From assembly GCF_022558445.1 (NCBI RefSeq), contig NZ_CP054699.1:2682001-2746000 (forward strand): a stretch of DNA of 64,000 bases, written 5' to 3'. Under the pieces are notes generated by a model that had not been told where the DNA came from, did no database searches, and saw nothing but the letters and a program-made list of their open reading frames with translations. Positions 17,473-27,689 of this stretch are shown piece after piece (position 1 is the stretch's first letter; each line of letters begins with the position of its first letter). The DNA comes from Candidatus Contubernalis alkalaceticus. Lineage in GTDB: Bacteria; Bacillota; Dethiobacteria; SKNC01. A program made the translations under genes and the position numbers.

Positions 17473-19308
17473 TTAGTGTTCGCTTTCTACTTTCTCTAAA
17501 AACATCTGACTTTCATACAGTTCCCTAAATAATTCACTCTTCATAAGCACCTGTTCCTGCTGACCTGATGCTTCGATATTTCCCTCTTTCAGGACAAAGA
17601 CCTGATCCGCTAAATCCAACAGCACAAAACGATGGGCTATGATAATACCGGTTCGGCCTTTGAGCATAAGCTTCAGTGCCTTCTTAAGAATGGCTTCGGT
17701 AGAACTGTCCAGGCTGGAAGTAGCTTCATCCAGCACCAGAATCCGGGGGTTAGATAGAAACACCCTGACCAGAGCAATTAACTGCTTCTGCCCACCAGAA
17801 AGACGCTCACCCCGGCGGCCCACTTTTGTCATGTACCCTTCAGGCAGCTTCATTAGCAGCTGATGAACCCCCAGGGACTCTGCTGCACTAATCACCGTTT
17901 CATCAGATGCCGATGGATTACCATAACGTATGTTGTCCATAACTGTAGTAGAAAACAAAAAGGGATCCTGAGGGACAACCGCCAAAATATTTCTCAAGCT
18001 CACCGAAGGAATTTTCCTGATATCCACCCCATCAATAAAAATCTGCCCCTCCTGCACTTCATAAAGATGGGCCAAAAGGCTTACTATTGTAGTTTTGCCT
18101 GCCCCGGTAAGCCCAACTATTGCTGCTGTGCTGCCCGGCTCAAAATGCATGTTGATTTTTTGAAGCACGGGCCGGTCATTTTCATAGGCAAAACTGACAT
18201 CCGAGAATTCAACTTTCCCCTCATATTTTATTTGTGTAATTCCATCCTCTTTAATAGATATAATGCCATCAGGTTCCACTACCTGGGGCTTCATCTGCAG
18301 ATATTCATATATCCTGTCTAGAGAAGCCGCCGCTGATTGAATAACGTTGAACATCTGGCTGATTTCCCGTATAGGACGATGAAATCTTTCCACATACTGC
18401 AAAAAAGCTACCAGCAGGCCAACACTTACCAGGCCCCCAGCGGCAAGATTTCCACCGTACCATAAAACTAGGGCTGTGCCCAGGCTGCCGATTAAAAATA
18501 CCAGAGGGAAAAACAGAGCAAAAATACCCATAGCCCTAAGGTTAGCTTTCATATTATCAAAATTAATTGTTTCAAACTTCTCAATATTTGTCTCCTTGCG
18601 GTACATGGATTGGACCACTTTGCTGGCAGTAATGTTTTCCTGCAGCTCTGAGTTAATTTCAGCTATTTTTGCCCTGACCTCATGAAAGGCCTCCCGCAAT
18701 TTTTTCCCGAAATACACGGTGAAAATATAAATTATAGGAATTGTAATAAAACTCAGTAAAGCAAGGTTTGTATTAAGGGCCAGCATCATCCCCATTATAG
18801 CGATGATAATAAAAAGATCGCCAATTAGCTCCACCAATCCTGTGGATATAAGGTCCGATAAAATATTAACATCATTAATCAGCCTGGACATAATCCCACC
18901 GGGAGATTGTTTTACAAAAAAGTCCAGGGATAATCTTTCCAGATGGGCAAAGAAATCCTGACGTATTTTAAAAACGACTTTCTCCCCAACAACTCCGGCC
19001 AGATATGACTGCCAGTAGGAACCAACCCATAAAAGACCGTTAATTCCAATGTAGAAAAGCGTTAATACCGTTAGCCCATGTAAATCACCCCCGTCAATGT
19101 ACCTATCTATTCCTTGCATAACCAGGTAAGGAGCAGCGGCAGTACAAACAGTCACCAGCAGTGCAGCAGCCAGAGCACCCAACAAACATGGATAGTGGGG
19201 TTTAAGGTATGCCAGGAAAAACCGTAAAGCACCGGTATTCAAGTTAGAAAATCGAAAGTTTTTTTCCTGACGGGAGGAATACTTCTGAAAGAATCCTTCT
19301 CCTTTCAT
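17473..19308 (-). CDS. ABC exporter, fused membrane-ATPase subunit B
   Basis: About 611 residues: six spans, then an ATPase domain with Walker A GLTGAGKTT, signature LSGGQKQ, Walker B ILVLDEATSSLD and an H-loop IIAHRF. The ATG at 19308 overlaps the stop of subunit A (TAATG), so the two are co-translated, as for LmrCD/YheIH-type heterodimeric exporters. Both ATPase sites look catalytically complete here. The genes follow the riboswitch-controlled import operon on the same strand with a 57-base gap, so they may be co-transcribed with it. The substrate is unknown. Confidence 0.88.
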   Translation of the reverse strand: MKGEGFFQKYSSRQEKNFRFSNLNTGALRFFLAYLKPHYPCLLGALAAALLVTVCTAAAPYLVMQGIDRYIDGGDLHGLTVLTLFYIGINGLLWVGSYWQSYLAGVVGEKVVFKIRQDFFAHLERLSLDFFVKQSPGGIMSRLINDVNILSDLISTGLVELIGDLFIIIAIMGMMLALNTNLALLSFITIPIIYIFTVYFGKKLREAFHEVRAKIAEINSELQENITASKVVQSMYRKETNIEKFETINFDNMKANLRAMGIFALFFPLVFLIGSLGTALVLWYGGNLAAGGLVSVGLLVAFLQYVERFHRPIREISQMFNVIQSAAASLDRIYEYLQMKPQVVEPDGIISIKEDGITQIKYEGKVEFSDVSFAYENDRPVLQKINMHFEPGSTAAIVGLTGAGKTTIVSLLAHLYEVQEGQIFIDGVDIRKIPSVSLRNILAVVPQDPFLFSTTVMDNIRYGNPSASDETVISAAESLGVHQLLMKLPEGYMTKVGRRGERLSGGQKQLIALVRVFLSNPRILVLDEATSSLDSSTEAILKKALKLMLKGRTGIIIAHRFVLLDLADQVFVLKEGNIEASGQQEQVLMKSELFRELYESQMFLEKVESEH

Positions 19309-21068
19309 TATACCTGCCCCCCTTCCCAATAATTGTCATCACGGGGAAAATTTTTGTTCTGCAGAAAATGATTATAAAACTTATCATACATTCCTCCTGA
19401 ACCCAGGAGTTCTTTATGACTACCTGACTCAACCACCCTGCCCCGGGAAAGCACCAGTATTTTATCTGCATTCTGTACTGTCCACAGCCGGTGAGCTATT
19501 ATAAAAACTGTCCGGTTCTTGACTACTTCCTGCAACGCTGTATGTAAAGCTCCCTCTGTTTGTGCATCCAGCTCAGAGGTGGCTTCGTCTAAAATCAGCA
19601 GCTTTGGGTCCGTAAGAATCACTCTGGCCACAGCCAGCCGCTGCCTTTCCCCGCCGGATAAGGTCATCCCCCTGGTGCCCACCAGAGTCTCATAACCCAT
19701 GGGTAGAGTAGAAATATAGTCATGAATCTGGGCCAGCTTAGCAGCCCTTTCAATTTCTGCAGAAGAAGCAGAAGGTTTACCATAAGCAATATTTTCTCGG
19801 ATAGAAGTATTAAAAATAAAAGCATCTTGAAGCACAACGCCAATTTGCTTTCGCAAACTTTCCAGAGTAACTTTTTTAATATCATGGCCATCAATTAAAA
19901 TTCTGCCCTTTTCTGGATCGTAAAATCTAGTTAATAAATGTACCAGGGTAGTTTTACCGGTACCCGTAGGCCCCACCAATGCAATTGTTTGTCCAGGTTC
20001 TATGGTAAAATTTATATCCTTTAATATCTGATTCTTGCCGTCATATGAAAAGTCCACGCCTTCATAACTAACCCTGCCCTCTACCGGGGGCAGGGAATAA
20101 GCATCAGGAGCATCTTTAATATCGGATTCCCAATCCAATACCTCCAGGATTCGCTTCCCTGCTGCAGCTGACTGGGTTACTATCCCCACCATTCTTCCAC
20201 TCATGCGGATGGGCCTGACCAGCATCCCCATATAAGTTATGAACCCCACCAGCACACCCTGGGAAACCCGCCCCTCTATAACTGCCCGGCCACCGCTCCA
20301 CAAGGCCACCGCAGTAGCCAAGGCGGTTAAAAATTGTACATAAGGCTGCCACAGCGCTGATATTTTTAACACACCCAAAGTAGTTGAAAGATACTCTTTG
20401 TTTTGCTTCTTGAATTTATTTAATTCATGCTCTTCGCTGCCGGTTAACTTAACCAGTGTAATCCCCATTAAACTTTCTTCCAGAGTACTGCTCATTTTCC
20501 CTAACTGCTTATATATCCTGGAATAAGCTGGATGAACTTTGCGGGCATAAGTTAAAATACCATGGGCTATGGCCGGTGTAATTAATAAAAAGGCTAATCC
20601 CAACTGCCAATCCCAATAAAACATGACGGCCACAATTCCGGTTATAGTCATTAAATTAGCAGCAATATTGACCAGGGCAAAACCAAAAAAATTATTCAAG
20701 ATATTGGTATCTACCGTAAGCCGGGACATGATATCCCCGGTGCCGGCACCGTCAAAAAATGAAAAAGATAATTGGTTTAAATGACGGTACATGGTATTAC
20801 GCAGCCGAAAAAGGGAATTCTGCCCCACATATTCTGCCAGATATCGGGCCCCAAAATTAAAAACAATCTGCAGGAGAGAAAACCCGATAATAGCCAATGC
20901 CGCCATCCCCAGTAAATTTTCCCTTCCTGTTAAAATAAAATTATCTATAGAGTAACGAATTACCCAGGGGGAAACCAGGCCGGAAACTGTTGACAGAATT
21001 ATCAAAAGTAGCGTTAATGAAAGCAATAACACAGAAGGTCGGGCCAACTTCAAAAGTTTGTATAACAT
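19308..21068 (-). CDS. ABC exporter, fused membrane-ATPase subunit A
   Basis: The 586-residue partner has six spans with the type-IV exporter loop (SYSIDNFIL-like first loop, SFFDGAGTGDIMSRL coupling segment), Walker A GPTGTGKTT, signature LSGGERQRL, Walker B LLILDEATSELD and IIAHRL. It forms a heterodimer with the next gene. It may export a drug, lipid or small peptide. Given the position behind a metallophore-like import operon, export of the chelator is a possibility but no residue supports it directly. Confidence 0.88.
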   Translation of the reverse strand: MLYKLLKLARPSVLLLSLTLLLIILSTVSGLVSPWVIRYSIDNFILTGRENLLGMAALAIIGFSLLQIVFNFGARYLAEYVGQNSLFRLRNTMYRHLNQLSFSFFDGAGTGDIMSRLTVDTNILNNFFGFALVNIAANLMTITGIVAVMFYWDWQLGLAFLLITPAIAHGILTYARKVHPAYSRIYKQLGKMSSTLEESLMGITLVKLTGSEEHELNKFKKQNKEYLSTTLGVLKISALWQPYVQFLTALATAVALWSGGRAVIEGRVSQGVLVGFITYMGMLVRPIRMSGRMVGIVTQSAAAGKRILEVLDWESDIKDAPDAYSLPPVEGRVSYEGVDFSYDGKNQILKDINFTIEPGQTIALVGPTGTGKTTLVHLLTRFYDPEKGRILIDGHDIKKVTLESLRKQIGVVLQDAFIFNTSIRENIAYGKPSASSAEIERAAKLAQIHDYISTLPMGYETLVGTRGMTLSGGERQRLAVARVILTDPKLLILDEATSELDAQTEGALHTALQEVVKNRTVFIIAHRLWTVQNADKILVLSRGRVVESGSHKELLGSGGMYDKFYNHFLQNKNFPRDDNYWEGGQV

Positions 21069-21124
21069 TATTTTAAGCCTCCAATTATCTATGTAAGGTA
21101 AACAATAAGGTAAATCAGATTAAT

Positions 21125-22846
21125 TTAAACCAAATCTCTGAAGGACTCCCTCAATAGTTGTTTTGTATAAACGTGTTCCGGGTTTTCAAATATTTCAAAA
21201 GATACACCTTGTTCCACAATTTCCCCTTGATACATAACATAAGCTTTATCAGCAGCTTTCCGGGCCAGATGCAGATCGTGGGTAATATATAACATAGCAA
21301 ACCCCTGCTTGTTTTGAAGTCCCTTGAGCTCTCTTAAAAGGTTAGCCTGGGTTGAAGGGTCTAGCATAGAAGTCACTTCATCGGCAATTAACAATTTGGG
21401 CTTTGTTACCAGTGCCCGTGCAATGGCCAAACGCTGACGCTGTCCACCACTTAAAGTGTAACAATAACGATTTAAAAAATCTTTAGAAACGGGCAATTGG
21501 ACCGTCTCTAAAACCTTAATTACCTCTTCTTCTCTTTCTTTTTTACTGCCCCATTTAATTATGTCCAGGGGTTCTTTCACCACTTCCAGCACACTCATAC
21601 GATTACTTGTGGCAGAAAAGGGATCTTGGAAAATTATCTGCATCCCCTCCAGCATCTTGGTGACCCATCTTCCCTCCACCTTTTTGTTTTTAAAATATAT
21701 CTGACCCGCATCTGCCGGTAATACCCCTGCTAATATATGAGCCAGGGTAGATTTGCCGGAACCGGATTCACCTACCAAAGCTATAACTTCACCGCTTCTT
21801 ACTTCCAGGCTGACGTCATTTACAGCCTTAATTTCCATATCTTTCATCTTATATGTCTTTCTAATGCCCACAGCCTGGAGAAAGGTTTCAATGCCTCCTT
21901 TGTTACACGCTACCATGCGTTCCAAAGCTACATATTCCAGAGAAGGCCTGGTATAGCTGCAGCTTTCTTCCCCCTGGCAGCAGCGGGGATAAAAAGAACA
22001 GCCCTCTAAAGAGCTTCCTAAGGAAGGTTCTCCTTCAAGCCCCCACAGGTCCTTGTATTTAAAAAGATTAGAAGAAGAATTAAGCAGGCCCCGGGTATAA
22101 CAATGCATAGGGTTCTTAAGCACTTCCGAAGTAATTCCCGTCTCAATTACCCGTCCGCAGTACATGGCTATAACCCTGGAAGTAAGATTTTTAACTACTC
22201 CCAAATCATGTGATATTATAACCATTGTAAAGCCCAACTTTTTTTGTAAGCTTTGCAGTAACTGTAAAATCTCATTTTTACTTAAAGGGTCTAAGGCAGT
22301 AGTAGGCTCATCAACAATTATTAATTCCGGGTCACAGGATAAGGCCATGGCCAACAGCACTCGCTGCCTCATCCCCCCTGATAGTTGATGCGGGTAATGT
22401 TTCCTCCACTGCGGGTCCAGCCCCACCATTTCTAATAGCTTTACTACTTTTTGGTCAATCTCCACAGAAGAAAAGTTATAATGAGTTTTTAATGGCTCTC
22501 CTATTTGCTCTTTTATGGTAAGTACGGGATTAAGTACCTCCAGGGAATTTTGGAATACCAGGGCAATATCTTTCCAACGGTACTTCCTCATTTCACTTTC
22601 CGGCAGCCCCGTCAACTTTTGTCCGTTGTAAATCATCTCACCTGCGACGACACCCTCCTTGATCAGGCCCATAATACCTAAGGCCAGAGAACTTTTACCG
22701 CACCCGGATTCCCCAATAATCCCCACACTCTCTTGTCTTCTAAGCTGCAAGGAAAAACCATCAACGGCTTTTACCGGCGGATGCACACAATCATAGGTAA
22801 TAGAAAAGTTTTTCATTTCCAATAAATACTTACTTTCAACAGTCAA
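21125..22846 (-). CDS. Nik/Opp-type ABC transporter, two ATPase domains in one protein
   Basis: A fusion of the usual D and F (or NikD and NikE) subunits in about 573 residues. Domain 1 has GESGCGKSS, LSGGMRQRV, LIIVDEPTTALD, then a cysteine-bearing oligopeptide-type tail (FYPRCCQGEESC). Domain 2 has GESGSGKST, LSGGQRQRL and LLIADEVTSMLD. A TTG start at 22846 is chosen because AAGGAGG sits seven bases upstream; the longer frame overlaps the permease. It drives the permeases encoded immediately upstream. Confidence 0.9.
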   Translation of the reverse strand: MTVESKYLLEMKNFSITYDCVHPPVKAVDGFSLQLRRQESVGIIGESGCGKSSLALGIMGLIKEGVVAGEMIYNGQKLTGLPESEMRKYRWKDIALVFQNSLEVLNPVLTIKEQIGEPLKTHYNFSSVEIDQKVVKLLEMVGLDPQWRKHYPHQLSGGMRQRVLLAMALSCDPELIIVDEPTTALDPLSKNEILQLLQSLQKKLGFTMVIISHDLGVVKNLTSRVIAMYCGRVIETGITSEVLKNPMHCYTRGLLNSSSNLFKYKDLWGLEGEPSLGSSLEGCSFYPRCCQGEESCSYTRPSLEYVALERMVACNKGGIETFLQAVGIRKTYKMKDMEIKAVNDVSLEVRSGEVIALVGESGSGKSTLAHILAGVLPADAGQIYFKNKKVEGRWVTKMLEGMQIIFQDPFSATSNRMSVLEVVKEPLDIIKWGSKKEREEEVIKVLETVQLPVSKDFLNRYCYTLSGGQRQRLAIARALVTKPKLLIADEVTSMLDPSTQANLLRELKGLQNKQGFAMLYITHDLHLARKAADKAYVMYQGEIVEQGVSFEIFENPEHVYTKQLLRESFRDLV

Positions 22847-22871
22847 ATCGGCTCCTCCTTCAAGAAAATTG

Positions 22872-23735
22872 TTAACTCCTAATGCGGGGGTCAACTATTC
22901 TTTCCAACTCACGACTAATAAAAGCCAGGGAAATTACTATTATCGTTAAAGCTAACCATGGATATAGCAACCACCACTTCCAAAATTCTGTATAATATAT
23001 TCCCCGGAAACTGGTAGCATGATTGATAATTAAACCCCAGCTTTTGGATGTAGGGTCTCCCAAACCCAAAAAAGAGAGTCCCGCTTCAGAAACAATGGCC
23101 CTCCCTGTAAGCCTGATCATATTCACTGCCAACAAAGGAAAAACTTCCGGAAAAAAGTGTTTCCTCATCAGGTACCAGGCACCGGCACCATATGTCTCCG
23201 CTGATTTGATATAACTATGTTCCTTTAACATCAATACCTGTGAACGGACAATTCTAGCGGGGAAAACCCAGGAAAACAAAGCCAACACTAAAATAATATT
23301 TAGAAGACTGGGCCCCAAAAAAGCGGCCAGCACAATCATCAGCGGAAAATCCGGCAGCACTATCATCACATCAATTAACCTCATAATCACCTTATCCATC
23401 CACCCGCCCAGGTATCCTGCAATAATACCTATAAGGCCGCCACCCAGAGCTGCCAAAAAAGCTGCACCAAAACCTATGAGCAGACTGACCCTGGCCCCAT
23501 AACAAATTTGAGCCCAAAGGTCAACACCCAAATCGTCGGTGCCCAGAAGGTGCACTCCTCTCGGCGGAGAAAGAGCTGGACCCGAGGTAAAGTTATGAGG
23601 ATGAATTGAGATATAAGGAGCAAAAATAGCTGCCAAAAAGATAAGCAAAATTAAAAAAAGGCTTGCTTTCCCCAGCAGGGAAAACTCATCTACCATTTTT
23701 AATACTTTCAGCAAAAATTCATGTATTGCGGCCAC
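22872..23735 (-). CDS. Nik/Opp-type ABC transporter permease C
   Basis: The 287-residue protein has a DppC/NikC layout: an N-terminal span, then five more, with HLLGTDDLGVDLWAQICYGARVSL in part and the EAA-type coupling motif EAGLSFLGLGDP near the C-terminus. GTG start with GGAGG six bases upstream. It lies two bases after the partner permease. Confidence 0.9.
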   Translation of the reverse strand: MAAIHEFLLKVLKMVDEFSLLGKASLFLILLIFLAAIFAPYISIHPHNFTSGPALSPPRGVHLLGTDDLGVDLWAQICYGARVSLLIGFGAAFLAALGGGLIGIIAGYLGGWMDKVIMRLIDVMIVLPDFPLMIVLAAFLGPSLLNIILVLALFSWVFPARIVRSQVLMLKEHSYIKSAETYGAGAWYLMRKHFFPEVFPLLAVNMIRLTGRAIVSEAGLSFLGLGDPTSKSWGLIINHATSFRGIYYTEFWKWWLLYPWLALTIIVISLAFISRELERIVDPRIRS

Positions 23736-23737
23736 AA

Positions 23738-24745
23738 TTAACCTCCATGTTTCTTACTATAATCGTTAACCCTTGGGTCAAGCTTCCTGTAAACAATATC
23801 CGCAAAAAAATTAGCTGATAAAACAAGCAGGGTAACCACCAGAAAAATACCCTGTATAACATGATAATCATGGCGCCTTACCGCTTCTCTCATTAAAAGC
23901 CCCAGCCCTGGATAAGCAAAAACATTTTCTACTAATATAGCACCACCGATAAGGGTTCCAAGGCTTAAGAATACACGGGTTACGATAGGAAGCAGGGCAT
24001 TCCTTAAAGCATGACGAAAAATAATACGCTTTTGGGGAAGCCCTTTGGCCCAGGCAGTACGCAGGTAATCCTTTTTCAACACCGTTGTCATACTGTTTCT
24101 GGCAAGCAGATACATGCCGCCCATCCGGGAAATGGTTAAGGCCATAACCGGTAAACAAGCATGGTGTAAAATATCTAAAAGATTTTCCCACCAGCTATCA
24201 TAGTTGGCAAAATGCGTTATGGCCCCTGCCAAAGGGAATAGTCCCAACCCGGCGGCAAATATAAACAATATAATAAGACCCAGAAGAAAAACCGGAATCT
24301 CTGCTAAAACAATTAATTGAAAAAACAAGAGCTTGTCCGGCCATTTCTCCCTATACCAGGCGGATATGCAGCCCAGGATAGTACCAATAGCGGTACTTAA
24401 CAGTAATGACGAAATTACCATAAAAGCAGTCCATCCCAGCCGGCGTAAAACAATCTGGCTCACCTGCTCCTTGTAATAAATGCTGTATCCTAAATTTCCT
24501 TGAAGCAATTCCCCCAGATAGGACACATACTGCTGACTCATCGGTTTGTCCAGGCCGTAGTAGCTGAAAAAAAACTCCCGCTGCTCTTGGGTCAGGACAA
24601 TTTCCTCATCTGCAGGGCCATCTGAAGAAATTATTAGGAAAGGATCACCGGGTATTATCCTGGGTAGAAAAAAATTTAAGGTAATCACTATCCAGATTGT
24701 TAATGCATATTCCAAAAACCTTAAGGGGGTCTTTTTCTGCCTCAC
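23738..24745 (-). CDS. Nik/Opp-type ABC transporter permease B
   Basis: About 335 residues with six spans. Typical NikB/DppB landmarks are FFLPRIIPGDPF near the N-terminus, the large loop with LTQEQREFFFSYYGLDKP, and the coupling segment RHALRNALLPIVT. A GTG at 24745 has GGAGG eight bases upstream; an ATG five codons earlier is the alternative start. It pairs with permease C to form the channel for the ligand delivered by the lipoprotein encoded upstream. Confidence 0.9.
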   Translation of the reverse strand: MRQKKTPLRFLEYALTIWIVITLNFFLPRIIPGDPFLIISSDGPADEEIVLTQEQREFFFSYYGLDKPMSQQYVSYLGELLQGNLGYSIYYKEQVSQIVLRRLGWTAFMVISSLLLSTAIGTILGCISAWYREKWPDKLLFFQLIVLAEIPVFLLGLIILFIFAAGLGLFPLAGAITHFANYDSWWENLLDILHHACLPVMALTISRMGGMYLLARNSMTTVLKKDYLRTAWAKGLPQKRIIFRHALRNALLPIVTRVFLSLGTLIGGAILVENVFAYPGLGLLMREAVRRHDYHVIQGIFLVVTLLVLSANFFADIVYRKLDPRVNDYSKKHGG

Positions 24746-24852
24746 GTTATAATCCTCCATCTATTGACAATATACTCATCTTAGCCGCTTCAATGATAGT
24801 CTGGAAGCAGACGCCCTGACAATAATTTATCTTTACATCATTATTAAATCAT

Positions 24853-26475
24853 TTAATCAGCCACAAAGTTCAGCCGGTGATCATTATGATAAGTTTCCAG
24901 ACTCCAGCCGTCATATACCGATGGGCGGTGCACAGAAATGTCGTTTCTATAGTAAATAGTAAGCTTGGGCAGCTCTTCCGCCACAATCTGCTGCAGCTCC
25001 TCCATCAGTTTCCTTTTTCTTTCTAAATCTGTTTCTTTCTCCTGAGCAGAATACAACCTGTCCACCTCGGGGTTACTGTAACCTATTACATCTGCTGTGG
25101 TAGAGGTAGCCCTGGTCTCTTCTTTAATAGTGGTAACTTCTGAAAGATTTTCTACGCCACCGCTGCCATTGATACAAAGTTCAAAATCCCCCTCCTCAAA
25201 GCGGGCGTCCCTGGTCATATTGTCGGTTACCTGGACATTAACCTCTATACCTATGAGAGCAAGCTGCTGCTTAATTAACTCTGCAATGCGGACGCTGCCA
25301 TCGTCAGCCAGCAGCCGGAAACTCAGCTTCTCACCTACACTATTTTCCCTTATCCCATCTCCATTGTTATCTTTATAGCCCAGGCTGTCCAAGAGTTCTT
25401 CTGCCTTCTGTCGGTTATAGGTATATTGAGGCACTTCAGCGTTGTAAAGTTCATTACTGGGGTGTAAAACCCCCGGGTTCCCCGGCACCGCAGCCCCCCG
25501 CTCCACCATATCCACCAGCTCCTGACGGTCAATGGCATAAGCCAGGGCTTGGCGCAAAGTTTTATCAGCCAACTCCGGCCGCTGGTTCATATTGAAGTAA
25601 AGCCGATAAGACCAGGTTGTTTCATACTGCATGACCCGGTACTCCGGGTTATTTTCAAACTTGGGCAAAATATCAGGGGTGGCACTGATACGGTCAACCG
25701 CTCCCTGCTCGAAAGCCATGATATCCTCACTCACCGGAATAAGCTCGATGGCCTTAACTCTGGGCTTACTCCCCCAGTAACTTTCATTTTCCTCAAAACG
25801 ATAGGTGCCGTGCTCTTTGCTGTAATCGGTTAACCTGTAAGGCCCTGTTCCCACCACAGCCTCAGAGGCAACAAAATTATAGGGGTCAGTGACTTCTTCC
25901 CAGATATGTTTAGGAATAATGGTAAAACTCCGCATATTTTCTAAAAAGAAAGGATCCGGCTGTTCCAGTTCAACCTTTACCGTCTTGTCATCCACGGTTT
26001 CCACTTTATTTATGGAAGAAAAATCAGCAACATTAACCGGGGGAAACTGATTTTGATATTCATAACTGAAAACTACATCATCAGCTGTCAATTGCTGGCC
26101 ATCCTGCCACTTTGCCTCGGGCTGAAGGGTTAAAGTATAGACCAGGCCATCTGGACTAACCTCCCAATCACTGGCCAACCTGGGCGAATCGTTTCCATCA
26201 GCATCACTATTTAACAGAGTATCAAAAATCAGGCGCATCTTACGGGTTCCAGGGCCCCTGGGATAATGGGCATACGGACTGGGATAACCCCAATCTCCCC
26301 CGCTCAACTTAATCAAATCAACCTGCTGTTCTTCATCTTTCTCCTCCTGCTGCTCTTCACCATTGGCTGCATCCTGTTTTTGAGCATCATTTACTTGATT
26401 TGTTCCACAGCCAAATAAAAGAAGACCTGCGGAAATAATCAGTGCCAAAAATAATAATAAGTATTTCCTTGACAT
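24853..26475 (-). CDS. Nik/Opp-type substrate-binding lipoprotein of the riboswitch operon
   Basis: The 540-residue SBP family 5 protein has a lipobox ending LLLFGC, an acidic linker rich in E, K and Q, then the family pattern LASDWEVSPDG, LQPEAKWQDGQQLTADDVVFS in part, and AVVGTGPYRLTDY. It delivers the ligand to permeases B and C. GGGAGGTGGCGTAA precedes the ATG. Expression under a cobalamin riboswitch makes a cobalt- or nickel-containing or corrinoid-related ligand more likely than a plain peptide (inference). Confidence 0.9.
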   Translation of the reverse strand: MSRKYLLLFLALIISAGLLLFGCGTNQVNDAQKQDAANGEEQQEEKDEEQQVDLIKLSGGDWGYPSPYAHYPRGPGTRKMRLIFDTLLNSDADGNDSPRLASDWEVSPDGLVYTLTLQPEAKWQDGQQLTADDVVFSYEYQNQFPPVNVADFSSINKVETVDDKTVKVELEQPDPFFLENMRSFTIIPKHIWEEVTDPYNFVASEAVVGTGPYRLTDYSKEHGTYRFEENESYWGSKPRVKAIELIPVSEDIMAFEQGAVDRISATPDILPKFENNPEYRVMQYETTWSYRLYFNMNQRPELADKTLRQALAYAIDRQELVDMVERGAAVPGNPGVLHPSNELYNAEVPQYTYNRQKAEELLDSLGYKDNNGDGIRENSVGEKLSFRLLADDGSVRIAELIKQQLALIGIEVNVQVTDNMTRDARFEEGDFELCINGSGGVENLSEVTTIKEETRATSTTADVIGYSNPEVDRLYSAQEKETDLERKRKLMEELQQIVAEELPKLTIYYRNDISVHRPSVYDGWSLETYHNDHRLNFVAD

Positions 26476-26551
26476 TTACGCCACCTCCCAATTTTATGTG
26501 TTTATGCAAATATTCTAATTGGACAAAAGTAACATGCCTAACAAATTATTT

Positions 26552-27439
26552 TTACAGCTTAATCAATAACTGACCCTGACGGACTGTATGCTCCTGTCTA
26601 AATATTCCATTTACCGCCTTATTATTAACAAATTCTATTATTCTTTCATCCTCTTTAAAAGGATCCTCCACCCCATACAAAAGCAGCTCTTCTTTCAAGG
26701 AAGACACTGCTTCCTCCGGGGTATTTTCCTGCATCCGCTTTTCCTCCCATACTTCAAAACTCATTTGAAAACCCCTGGCATAAAGAAAGTTAAAAATGTA
26801 AACGATATTACCGGGCCAGGAGGGAATTGTTTCGCCATACAGAGTCTGCCAGAGTTCCGACAGGGCATCGTTCTGCCTCTTACCAGCATGACTACTAATA
26901 AAACAGTATTTTTTGGCACAGCGCAGTGCTTTATCGATAGTATCCCTGTTATTTATCCCTGGGCTCATGGAAGCAAAAACCAGGTCAAATTGTTGTTCCA
27001 AATTATGTTCTTCCAGGTTAACTTCCTCCCAGGTATCTTGAATTACCCTTATATTGTTTATTTTATTTATTTCAATCTGCTCTTTTAAAAAAGTCACCAT
27101 GGCTTCTGCCGGCTCCAGAGCCACCACGTCCTTCACTCTCCCGGCAAAAGCCTGGGCAAAAGCACCAGGCCCGGCCCCAATATCCAGAACCCTCATATTG
27201 TCAAAATTTACTCCCTGGTTTTCCAGCCAGTTAAAAACCCTTCCTATCCTTCTCCTGCCTTTTTCTCCCGTAACATTTTTCTCAAATTTTTTCGCCCTTT
27301 TATTCCAATGGTTTACCGTATCTTTTAGACTTTTCCTTTTTCGTCGCAATAAAGATTCTTCCCTGGCCCTGTTCCATATCTCCTCCCAAAGTTCAGGGCT
27401 GTTGATTTGATGATTAATTTGAATCTGCTCATTTCCCAC
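26552..27439 (-). CDS. Class I SAM-dependent methyltransferase, first gene of the riboswitch operon
   Basis: The 295-residue protein has SAM motif I VLDIGAGPGAFAQAF and motif II VVALEPAEAM, and parallels the paralogue at 3625 along the whole length (HWNKRAKKFEKNV, DTWEEVNLEE, FASMSPGINN). GTG start with AAGGAGGAAAATGAT upstream. It is the first gene after a cobalamin riboswitch and its terminator and precedes the binding lipoprotein, so its product probably modifies the imported ligand or its free chelator. A corrinoid-pathway methyltransferase is unlikely, as it lacks the tetrapyrrole methylase fold. Confidence 0.8.
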   Translation of the reverse strand: MGNEQIQINHQINSPELWEEIWNRAREESLLRRKRKSLKDTVNHWNKRAKKFEKNVTGEKGRRRIGRVFNWLENQGVNFDNMRVLDIGAGPGAFAQAFAGRVKDVVALEPAEAMVTFLKEQIEINKINNIRVIQDTWEEVNLEEHNLEQQFDLVFASMSPGINNRDTIDKALRCAKKYCFISSHAGKRQNDALSELWQTLYGETIPSWPGNIVYIFNFLYARGFQMSFEVWEEKRMQENTPEEAVSSLKEELLLYGVEDPFKEDERIIEFVNNKAVNGIFRQEHTVRQGQLLIKL

Positions 27440-27496
27440 ATCATTTTCCTCCTTCTTGTACCTAGAAAAAATTCATACTCTACTAACTTGTAACCA

Positions 27497-27538
27497 CAAA
27501 AAAAACCAAAAATACCATAACCATGGTACCTCTGGTTT
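27497..27538 (-). terminator. Intrinsic terminator of the cobalamin riboswitch
   Basis: On the minus strand arms of 16 bases (27538-27523 and 27518-27503) pair along their length with three G-U pairs and a GGTT loop, followed by a T run. It lies between the riboswitch and the first gene, about 60 bases before the GTG. Ligand binding would favour this terminator and shut off the operon. Confidence 0.88.
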
Positions 27539-27689
27539 TCCAGTCAGTACGGTCTTCAACTTTAAATAATATTTAAACTGTCTTAAACCTAAAAAATAAA
27601 TAAAAAAATTCCTCATTTTCTTCATTAAAAATTGAGGAACCTTAACCTAAACCTATATAAATCAGTTTAGCAATATGCAGCACCCCTTT

